Origin: Allobosea sp. TND4EK4
GTDB lineage: Bacteria > Pseudomonadota > Alphaproteobacteria > Rhizobiales > Beijerinckiaceae
Assembly: GCF_900156025.1 (NCBI RefSeq)
Contig: NZ_FTMO01000023.1
Span: forward strand, 1-47,970
Direction: 5' to 3'
DNA: 47,970 bases
Positions 41,752-47,970 of the stretch are shown piece after piece (positions within the stretch are counted from its first letter, which is position 1; every line of letters starts with the position of its first letter). Under the pieces are notes generated by a model. The model was not told the DNA's origin and did not search any database. It worked only from the letters and a program-made list of their open reading frames with translations. The position numbers and the translations under genes are program-made.

Positions 41752-41998
41752 GTGATCTCAGGTCCCGGTCGCGGCCATAGGCGGGCAGGAAGGTCGACAG
41801 CGCCGCGATGCCAGCAGAGATGGCAGGCGACCTTGCGTGCGATGTTGCTTCGCACCATAACGTAAGGTTCGGGGGGTGCAAGCCTCGTCTGGCGCCGGGC
41901 AGACAGGTGCGGCCAATGCGTGCAGCCTGTTCAGCGTGCACTGCGCTCCGGAGCCGTCCTTTGCCCAGGCACGGTAACAGGCTGGGAGGCAAGGTCAC

Positions 41999-43042
41999 GT
42001 GAGGTTGATGATCCATCCGGCGGCCCGCGGCGGAATCCTCACCGTCGTCGAGAACTACGCCGCGAGCGGCTTCACCGATGCCGATACGCGCTTCATACAG
42101 ACCTATCGCGATGCGGGGTTCCTCCGCCGTCAGCTGATCTTCCTCCAGGCGCTGGCGGCCTGCCTGCGCGCTTTCGTATCCGGCCGGGCCAGTCTTGCGC
42201 ATATTCACGCCGCTGCCCGCGGAAGTTTCTGGCGGAAGGCGATGATCGCGCGCCTCGCCGCGGCTTTTCGCGTGCCGGTGATCTTCCATCTGCACGGCTC
42301 CGAGATGAAGCTGTTCTACAGCCAGCAGCCTTCCTGGCGCAGGCGGCTCATCGGCCGCGTCCTGACCCGCGCCAGCCATGTCGTTGTGCTGTCCGACAGC
42401 TGGGCTGACTTCGTCGCGGACGTGGCACCGGGGGCGAGGGTCACCGTCGTGCCGAACTATGTCGAGGTCGGTCCGGAAGCCAAGCCCGCCGTGGCGCCCG
42501 TTGAGATTCTGTTCCTCGGACTCGTCGGACCGCGAAAGGGCACATTCGACCTGCTGCGCGCCTTCGCCAAGGCGCGGCAGGACTTCCCCGCGATGCACCT
42601 GACCATCGGTGGAAACGGTGACATCGAGGAGGCGTCGAGGCTCATCGACGAGCTCGGGCTGGGAGATAGCGTTCGCATGGCGGGTTGGGTCGGACCACAG
42701 GAGAAGCATGCGCTCCTGTCGAAGGCTGCCATCTATGTCCTGCCATCCCATAATGAAGGCCTCCCGATGAGCGTCCTCGAGGCGATGTCATATGGCATTG
42801 CCACGGTCACCACGCGCGTCGGCGGCCTGCCCGAAGCGATCACCGACGGCGTCGACGGACTTTTGATCGAGCCGGGAGACATCGATGCGCTTCGTGCCTC
42901 CATCGTCGATCTCTGCCGGGACGAAGAGGCCCGGAAAGCGATCGGCCAGGCGGCCCGCCAGCGCATCGTGACTCATTACAGTGCTGAAGCCGCGCTGCCG
43001 AGACTGGCGCAGCTGTACGAGAGCGTCACGCGAGATCGCTAG
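41999..43042 (+). CDS. Glycosyltransferase family 4-type protein
   Basis: A 347-residue GT-B enzyme. The acceptor half includes AHIHAAARGSFWRKAMI and VIFHLHGSEMKLFY. The donor half includes LFLGLVGPRKGTFDLLRAFAKA and VLPSHNEGLPMSVLEAMSYGIATVTTRVGGLPE with the E-x7-E motif. The GTG at 41999 or the ATG at 42008 could start it; the longer start fits the family. A 247-base gap upstream separates it from the divergent acyltransferase gene; no clear motif was seen there. Confidence 0.83.
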   Translation: MRLMIHPAARGGILTVVENYAASGFTDADTRFIQTYRDAGFLRRQLIFLQALAACLRAFVSGRASLAHIHAAARGSFWRKAMIARLAAAFRVPVIFHLHGSEMKLFYSQQPSWRRRLIGRVLTRASHVVVLSDSWADFVADVAPGARVTVVPNYVEVGPEAKPAVAPVEILFLGLVGPRKGTFDLLRAFAKARQDFPAMHLTIGGNGDIEEASRLIDELGLGDSVRMAGWVGPQEKHALLSKAAIYVLPSHNEGLPMSVLEAMSYGIATVTTRVGGLPEAITDGVDGLLIEPGDIDALRASIVDLCRDEEARKAIGQAARQRIVTHYSAEAALPRLAQLYESVTRDR

Positions 43043-43123
43043 ATCGCAGCCCGCTTTTGCGCGATGGCGATGGTCCCTGCACGCGACGTTCGCTTTCGGC
43101 GTCGCGCTCAAGGCAGCGGGCCG

Positions 43124-44002
43124 TCAGATGAAAGACAACTCGCTCTCGTCGATCACCAGGCATGTCAGGCGGCTGGTGATGTAGGCACCGGTGTCGATGT
43201 TGATGCGATTGGCGTGGATTTCCGGTTGGACGACGCGCGAATGGCCGTGCACGATCATCGCTCCAAAGTCATCGCCATGGGTAAGAAACTCGTCCCGGAT
43301 CCATAGGATATCGTCCGAAACCTGTTGATCCAGCGGCACCCCGGGGCGCACGCCGGCATGAACGAAGAGAAAGTCGCCACAGATCTGCGTGAGCGGCAGC
43401 GTTTTCAAGAAGTCGAGATGCGCATCCGGCATCGCGCGACGAAAAGCCTCCGCCAAAGCGGGGAACCGACTGGGATCGTCGCCCGACGGTGGAAGGATAC
43501 CGTAGGACATCAGCGTCTCGGCTCCGCCGAGCCGCTTCCAATCGGCGTAGGTTTTCGGATCGCTCAGGAAGCCGAGCAGGATCGCCTCGTGATTGCCTGC
43601 CAGCGCAACGACCCTGGAGGTCTGGCGCCGCTGCAAAATCAATTCGAGAACATCGCGCGATTGCGGGCCCCTGTCGACGTAGTCTCCAAGCAGGATCGTG
43701 GTCGGCCGCTGTGCCGGCCGCGCAGCGATGTCAGCGTCGATCGCCGCGAATTTCTGGCGGAGCAGGTCGGCGCGACCGTGAATGTCCCCAATAGCGTAGA
43801 TGCGTTCGCCTTCCGGAATGCGCGGCTGTAACAGCCTTGCGGGAGCAGCCTGACCTTCCGCTGGGCGATTGGCGGGCGGGCGCCCGCGCATGCGGCGGTA
43901 GAAGGCGCTTATCGCGCCGGGCGGGCTTGGCCGCACCGGTATCGGCGACCGGCCAGAGGACGATGCGCGATGCCGAAAGAACGTGGAGGCTCTGCTGCTC
44001 AT
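43124..44002 (-). CDS. PPP-type metallophosphatase (serine/threonine phosphatase-like)
   Basis: A 292-residue protein. A basic, disordered N-terminal stretch (about 1-62) precedes the phosphoprotein-phosphatase motifs GDIHG (72-76), GDYVDRG (106-112) and GNHE (136-139), with a later FVHAG and HGHS supplying metal-binding histidines. These fix the calcineurin-like binuclear-metal fold. It may remove phosphate from serine/threonine/tyrosine residues or from diadenosine polyphosphates. It follows the kinase and helical protein genes on one strand, which hints at a role in resetting the tyrosine autokinase. That link is inference. Confidence 0.8.
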   Translation of the reverse strand: MSSRASTFFRHRASSSGRSPIPVRPSPPGAISAFYRRMRGRPPANRPAEGQAAPARLLQPRIPEGERIYAIGDIHGRADLLRQKFAAIDADIAARPAQRPTTILLGDYVDRGPQSRDVLELILQRRQTSRVVALAGNHEAILLGFLSDPKTYADWKRLGGAETLMSYGILPPSGDDPSRFPALAEAFRRAMPDAHLDFLKTLPLTQICGDFLFVHAGVRPGVPLDQQVSDDILWIRDEFLTHGDDFGAMIVHGHSRVVQPEIHANRINIDTGAYITSRLTCLVIDESELSFI

Positions 44003-44022
44003 GTCCGTCCCATGCGCCGCGG

Positions 44023-44808
44023 CTAGCGAAAACGGCGAGCGCGGTCCCGTTCGGCCGACGGATCATCCCGGATTCCGGGTAGTTCGAGTTCCAAGCCCAC
44101 ACGCCCCAGATAGGAAGGGAACCATTTCAATGTGTCCGGATCGAGTCCCGTCAGTGCGGCGACCAACGTTTCGCGCCGGGCGACATCGGCTCTGGCCAGC
44201 ACGCGCGACGCATGGTCGAACAGTCCGGCTTTCAGCAGATCGCGCCATTCCTCCAGGATCTCCGCTCTGACCTGGGAGGAAACCAGTGCAAGGACGCGTG
44301 TAGCCGCTTCGTTGCGCATCAGAGCGGTCCAAGCCTCACGCGGGGCCGTTGAATAGGACATTTCAAGATAAGACAGGGCCCGCTCGGTCGGGCCAAACCG
44401 ATTGACCTCGACCCAGTACAGCGCAAACCACGCGAAGCCCAGCGTTGGTGAGCATCCCAGCAGGGACGAGGCGGAGCGCTTTAGAGCTTCGAGCCCCGCG
44501 TCGGCATCAGCGGCGCCGGCCGACAATGCCCGCTCCGCTGAGACGGCCCGCAGAAGTGCGGCGCCCTGCAGGGCGGCAACCGAGCACCAGCGATCCGCCT
44601 GGAATGTGTCCGCCCGGTCGGCAAAATCCCTGAGGGCCTCTTCGCGAAAAGGCTCCTTCATCATCAGCCGGGGGGACAAAGCCGCGAAAGGCGAGGCGCG
44701 CAAGGTCTCGGGAAGGGAAGCTGCGGCAGCGCCTAGCGCGAGCAATCCGACAGTCACACCGATAGTCCTGGCGTATCGTTCGGCCAGCCGGGACCTAGGC
44801 GTCTTCAT
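44023..44808 (-). CDS. Membrane-anchored helical repeat-like protein of unknown function
   Basis: A 261-residue protein starting at ATG 44808. One hydrophobic segment near residues 14-31 is followed by an all-helical body (VAALQGAALLRAVSAERALSAG, EALKRSASSLLGCSPTLGFAWFALYWVEVNRFG...). It is reminiscent of degenerate tetratricopeptide-like helical repeats, but no exact repeat was verified. It overlaps the autokinase gene by 14 bases and lies 20 bases before the phosphatase gene. It is probably a periplasmic accessory to polysaccharide export. Confidence 0.55.
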   Translation of the reverse strand: MKTPRSRLAERYARTIGVTVGLLALGAAAASLPETLRASPFAALSPRLMMKEPFREEALRDFADRADTFQADRWCSVAALQGAALLRAVSAERALSAGAADADAGLEALKRSASSLLGCSPTLGFAWFALYWVEVNRFGPTERALSYLEMSYSTAPREAWTALMRNEAATRVLALVSSQVRAEILEEWRDLLKAGLFDHASRVLARADVARRETLVAALTGLDPDTLKWFPSYLGRVGLELELPGIRDDPSAERDRARRFR

Positions 44809-47038
44809 GGTAGTAATTGCGGTAATATCGCCCTTTATAGTTCTCGATACGCCGCAGCATGGTGGCATTGGCCTTGTTGAGGATCGCTCCCACGGCTCGG
44901 GAGTGAAGGGCTTCGTGGCTTCCCACGACTTCCTCGATCATCTCCTTGCGGGTCCGTCCCCATTCGATCACCAGGACGAACCCGTCGATCAGGTGGCTGA
45001 CGGCCTTGACGTCCACGACGGGCGCGACAGGCGGCAGGTCCACAATGACATAGGCATACTGGGTTCGCAGCCGCGCCAACAGATCAGCCATGGCCTGCGA
45101 GGAAATCAGCTCAGCGGTATGGCTGATACGGCCTTTCGCGACGACCGGCAGAACATGCAGCCCCGTGACGGGGTCCGTCCACAGAACCTCTTCCAGCTTG
45201 CGCTTGCCGGTGAGGACCTCGATCAATCCCTCTGTGGCATCCGGCGTGAGCGCCCGGGTCAGCGACGGGTTGCGAAGGTCTCCATCGAGGATGATCGCCC
45301 GCTGGCCGGTATGCGCGATCAACTGGGCGATATTGCTGGAAATCGTCGTCTTGCCCTCGTTGGGGACCGCAGAGGTGACGCCGACAATGCGCGAAGGCCG
45401 CTCGAAAAGCTTGATGTCGACCGCCACCTTTGCGCTCCGCAGCGTTTCGGTAAAGCGCGCGAAGGGGGCATCGACGACGTAACGCAGCAGGCCGAGCGAC
45501 GGGGCCAGCCGGCGATTGGCGGTATCGGCTTTGGCCTCGCCCGCCGACACGGCGGTCTTGGGCAGGTCCGGCGTGACGCCGAGGCATTCGACCCCGGCAT
45601 ACTGCTGCACCTGGGCGGAAGTTCGGATGACGTTGTCGAGACGCTCGCGCGCGATCGCTGCCCCGCAGCCCATCAACAGGCCCAGGACAAGGCTGCCGCC
45701 GAGCACGAGCGCCGATTTCGGAGCGCTCTTCGAGAGCGGCTCGGTGGCGGCGGTGATGACGCGCGCTTCGCTGATCGGGAAGGTCTGCTGCTGCGTCGCC
45801 TCCATGAAGCGCTGAAGGAAGTTGTCGTACAGATTGCGATAGGATTGCGAGGTGCTCTCCAGGTCGCGCAGCTTGATCTGGGCCTGTCCAGTCAAGGTCG
45901 CCTGGCCGACGAGAGACGCCAGGCTCATGTCGAGCGATGCTTCCCTTGCCCGCGCAATCTCGTAGTCGCTGCGATAGGTCTGCGCGATCCGCCGGACCTC
46001 GTCTGCGATGGAACGCTGAATCTCGCGCATCTGGTTGCGGAGGTTGACCGTTGCCGTATGCGCGCTGCCATAACGGGCTGACCAGTCCGCCTCACGCGCC
46101 GACAGATCGAGAAACTGCGCCCGCAGCCGCGTGATGACGTCGTTCTTCAAAGCGTCGGCGACCGTGGCGTCCGGCACGCCACTGGCTGCGATCTGATCGA
46201 TCCTGTCGAGCCTGGCTTTGGCTTCCGCCGTTGCAGCCCGGGACGCCACGATCTGTGTGTTCACATCGGTCAGTTGCTGGTCGCTCATCAGGCCTCGGCC
46301 TGTATCGACGATGTTGTTCTCAGCCTTGAACGCCTGTACCGCCGAATCGGCCTGGCTGGCCTGCGTTCTGAGCTCGGTCATCCGATCCTGAAGCCAGCGG
46401 CTTGCCCGCTTCGTGGCCTGATATTTGGCATCGAGCTCGCCGACCATGTACGCATCCGCGATGGCATTGGCGATTTCCGCGGCGCGAGCCGGATTCAACG
46501 ATGTGTAGGAGATGTCGATCGCGTAGCTGGTTCCGACACGCTTGATCGTCAAATTGCGCAGGAAATAGCCGATGGCCTGCCGCTCGACGTGATAGTCGGA
46601 GGGCGGCGGGCCGGAGGGAAGGAGCGCGCCTAGGACCGTCCGGACAAGCCCTTTGCCCCCCTGACCGTTGAATTCCGGATCCGAGGTCAGTTTGAGATCC
46701 TTGATGACGGACAGGGCCACGGATTCCGATTTGAGGATCTCTGTCTGGCTCTCGATCGCGCTGGCATCGATCTGCAGGTCGCCTACCACCTGCTGCGTCT
46801 GCAGCAACTGGTTCTTGCGCGCGTCGATCATCACCGTGGTCGTCGCGGTGAATTTCGGGGCGGCGGTGAAAAGATAGCCGACGCCGAGCAACAGAAACAG
46901 GGCGACAGAACCCGCGATCAGCGGCCACTGCCGGCGCAGCGTACCGATGACCGCGCCGATGTCGAACAACGCCAGGATCGGATCGACGCGGAATTCGGCA
47001 TCGCCTTTTCCGTACGCGTCCGGATTGCGTGTCAGCAT
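44795..47038 (-). CDS. Polysaccharide co-polymerase and tyrosine autokinase (Wzc/ExoP-type)
   Basis: A 747-residue inner-membrane protein. The Wzz domain includes membrane segment 1 (about 40-57), a long periplasmic coiled-coil region (about 190-400), and segment 2 near 440-460. The cytoplasmic BY-kinase follows: Walker A SAVPNEGKTT (about 555), Walker A' IILDGDLRNP (about 584) and Walker B VIVDLPPVAPVVD (about 665). The tail YKGRYYRNYYHEDA has five tyrosines, the autophosphorylation cluster. It regulates chain length and export. No Wza-type partner is in the window. Confidence 0.88.
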   Translation of the reverse strand: MLTRNPDAYGKGDAEFRVDPILALFDIGAVIGTLRRQWPLIAGSVALFLLLGVGYLFTAAPKFTATTTVMIDARKNQLLQTQQVVGDLQIDASAIESQTEILKSESVALSVIKDLKLTSDPEFNGQGGKGLVRTVLGALLPSGPPPSDYHVERQAIGYFLRNLTIKRVGTSYAIDISYTSLNPARAAEIANAIADAYMVGELDAKYQATKRASRWLQDRMTELRTQASQADSAVQAFKAENNIVDTGRGLMSDQQLTDVNTQIVASRAATAEAKARLDRIDQIAASGVPDATVADALKNDVITRLRAQFLDLSAREADWSARYGSAHTATVNLRNQMREIQRSIADEVRRIAQTYRSDYEIARAREASLDMSLASLVGQATLTGQAQIKLRDLESTSQSYRNLYDNFLQRFMEATQQQTFPISEARVITAATEPLSKSAPKSALVLGGSLVLGLLMGCGAAIARERLDNVIRTSAQVQQYAGVECLGVTPDLPKTAVSAGEAKADTANRRLAPSLGLLRYVVDAPFARFTETLRSAKVAVDIKLFERPSRIVGVTSAVPNEGKTTISSNIAQLIAHTGQRAIILDGDLRNPSLTRALTPDATEGLIEVLTGKRKLEEVLWTDPVTGLHVLPVVAKGRISHTAELISSQAMADLLARLRTQYAYVIVDLPPVAPVVDVKAVSHLIDGFVLVIEWGRTRKEMIEEVVGSHEALHSRAVGAILNKANATMLRRIENYKGRYYRNYYHEDA

Positions 47039-47099
47039 GCGCCCCTATCCGTCATTCTTCGCTGGGCCGCTTCGCCGCCCCATCGCGCCGGATGCAGAC

Positions 47100-47732
47100 T
47101 CATGGACTGACCGAAGTCACAGCCCGTCGTGTTGTGAGAGTCGGCGCAATTCCGGAGCCGGTGCTGAAAGAAAAAGCGGAGCCCGCAACCGTGCTGGAAT
47201 CGGAGGTTCGCGTAAACCCGCCGCCTCCGCCCGAGCTTCCGCCGCCCTGGCCAAGTCCTGCTCCACCCAGGGAGCCGCCGCCACCCGCGGCACCGCCAGC
47301 ACCCGCACCCACTGCCGTCGTGCGCACATCGCCGGCAGCAGCCTGGAAGGCGAGGATCAGCGACGCGCTGTCTGTGCCCAGCGCACTGGTCTGAATGAGT
47401 TGCGCTGTCTGCGGCTCGCGGGAAGCGCATATGGCTGCTGCTTGAGCGAGGCCCGTTCCAATGCTTCCCGCCTGTCCAGGCGTGCTGCCGCGGCTCATCC
47501 CTGCGAGTGCCGCGATAACGGAGGCGTCCGAGGTGGCGAGATTCCGAACCTCCGAAACCAGCGCTCCGCCGGCCTCGGGGAAACGTGCCAGGAACGCCTG
47601 CGGATTTGCCTTGAAAGCCTCGATCGCAGCCGGAGAGGCTGGAGATGGCGACACGCATGCGGCTTGTGCACTGCCGAACGTCGCCGCAAAAGCCAATGCC
47701 GCAGCCGCCAACGTCCCGTTGCGCGCGCTCAT
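47100..47732 (-). CDS. Secreted Gly-rich protein of unknown function
   Basis: A 210-residue protein. The signal MSARNGTLAAAALAFAATFGSAQAA has AxA cleavage near residue 25. A helical Ala-rich body (about 30-130) contains PAAIEAFKANPQAFLARFPEAGGAL and a second Cys at AAAICAS. A Gly/Ser-rich low-complexity stretch (about 140-175) and a Ser/Thr-rich tail follow. No family was recognised. It lies 61 bases upstream of the autokinase gene in the same direction, so it may lead the export operon. A GGAG ribosome-binding site lies about ten bases before the ATG. Confidence 0.65.
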   Translation of the reverse strand: MSARNGTLAAAALAFAATFGSAQAACVSPSPASPAAIEAFKANPQAFLARFPEAGGALVSEVRNLATSDASVIAALAGMSRGSTPGQAGSIGTGLAQAAAICASREPQTAQLIQTSALGTDSASLILAFQAAAGDVRTTAVGAGAGGAAGGGGSLGGAGLGQGGGSSGGGGGFTRTSDSSTVAGSAFSFSTGSGIAPTLTTRRAVTSVSP

Positions 47733-47775
47733 ACGCTTATCTCCAAATAGCCGCTCTCTCCAGTATCATAAGCGT
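47733..47775. promoter_or_regulatory. Inverted repeat in the leader of the export operon
   Basis: ACGCTTAT (47733-47740) pairs exactly with ATAAGCGT (47768-47775) across 27 bases, directly before the start codon. The ribosome-binding site GGAG sits in the loop. On the minus strand TATGAT within the right arm resembles a -10 box, but the -35 match is poor. Confidence 0.35.
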
Positions 47776-47778
47776 CTA

Positions 47779-47793
47779 TTCGGTGCAACCGAA
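47779..47793. promoter_or_regulatory. Hairpin TTCGGT-GCA-ACCGAA in the leader of the export operon
   Basis: A perfect 6-bp inverted repeat with a 3-base centre lies about 47 bases upstream of the Gly-rich protein gene. It could be an operator near the -35 region or a transcript hairpin. Confidence 0.35.
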
Positions 47794-47876
47794 CGTCTTT
47801 AATCATGGAGTTGCATCTTGATGCTCAAGCTTTGTCCAGCCATGCGCCGATCTGATGCTTCATGCTGCGCTGCAAC

Positions 47877-47970
47877 GTAAGCGCCCCGCCAGCACCCTAT
47901 GGATTAGGGGTTGAGGATTTCCGGAAGCGCCACGGCATGAGATCTTCGACGCCGCTTTGCGGGTGGCCGT
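47877..47970. mobile_element. Left end of an IS66-family insertion sequence (incomplete)
   Basis: GTAAGCGC at 47877 is the conserved terminal sequence of IS66-family inverted repeats and marks the element's edge. The end of a transposase frame lies 20 bases inside. The element continues beyond the window. IS66 elements duplicate 8 bp of target, which would be 47869-47876; the other copy is not visible. Confidence 0.6.
47897..47970 (-). CDS. IS66-family transposase C-terminal end (partial)
   Basis: The frame on the minus strand ends at TAG (47897-47899). Its last 23 residues read GHPQSGVEDLMPWRFRKSST and a short tail. The pattern HP...(V/I)(D/E)(D/E)LMPW is the classic C-terminus of the large IS66 transposase (TnpC), a DDE-type enzyme. 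Only this fragment is in the window, so intactness cannot be judged. Confidence 0.6.
   Translation of the reverse strand, partial: GHPQSGVEDLMPWRFRKSSTPNP

Noticed and set aside
44402..46081. A 559-codon open frame on the plus strand opposite the helical protein and autokinase genes
   Set aside because: Low-information Arg/Asp/Gly-rich peptide. The minus-strand genes carry clear motifs and operon spacing.

Overview
The window looks like chromosomal DNA of a GC-rich alphaproteobacterium, most likely a Hyphomicrobiales (Rhizobiales) member of the Bosea/Methylobacterium/Bradyrhizobium type. This is inferred from base composition, the density of Liv, polyamine-type and sugar-type ABC importers, GTG/TTG starts, four-base ATGA-type gene overlaps, a dispersed palindromic intergenic repeat and an IS66 element. 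No rRNA, tRNA or CRISPR array was seen.

Left part (1-18.2 kb), uptake and catabolism. After the tail of an autotransporter-like protein and a PAS-like orphan comes a tight operon: a TetR regulator, a complete branched-chain-amino-acid-type importer (LivG, LivF, LivK-like, LivH, LivM), a small GAF protein and two paralogous metal-dependent amidohydrolases. A complete PotABCD-type importer (9.8-13.8 kb) and a complete carbohydrate-type importer (14.0-18.2 kb) follow on the same strand. A 16-base motif beside an inverted repeat upstream of the TetR gene recurs, 13/16 identical, upstream of the second importer. This suggests one regulon for scavenging and hydrolysing an amide- or peptide-like substrate.

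Middle (18.3-21.6 kb). A MarR-EmrA-EmrB type efflux operon has a 23-bp near-perfect palindrome over the MarR start codon.

Right part (21.8-47.7 kb), exopolysaccharide/capsule locus of the Wzx/Wzy type. It holds two full-length polyprenyl-phosphate sugar transferases, a truncated WecG/TagA-like protein, a VanZ-like membrane protein, a UDP-glucuronate epimerase-like enzyme, a phosphohexomutase, four GT4-type glycosyltransferases, a flippase, a polymerase/ligase, an acyltransferase-3 and a secreted SGNH hydrolase. A Wzc/ExoP-type tyrosine autokinase sits in a putative operon with a Gly-rich secreted protein, a helical repeat-like protein and a PPP-type phosphatase. An outer-membrane Wza-type exporter is not in the window. 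Unexpected genes inside the locus are an Asp/Glu racemase-family enzyme framed by two perfect inverted repeats, a phage-tail-like DUF2793 protein, and a two-gene cassette with a nucleotidyltransferase-fold protein resembling toxin/defence pairs. The right edge enters an IS66 element.

Functions come from reading motifs and gene order, with no database search. Substrate specificities are inferences.
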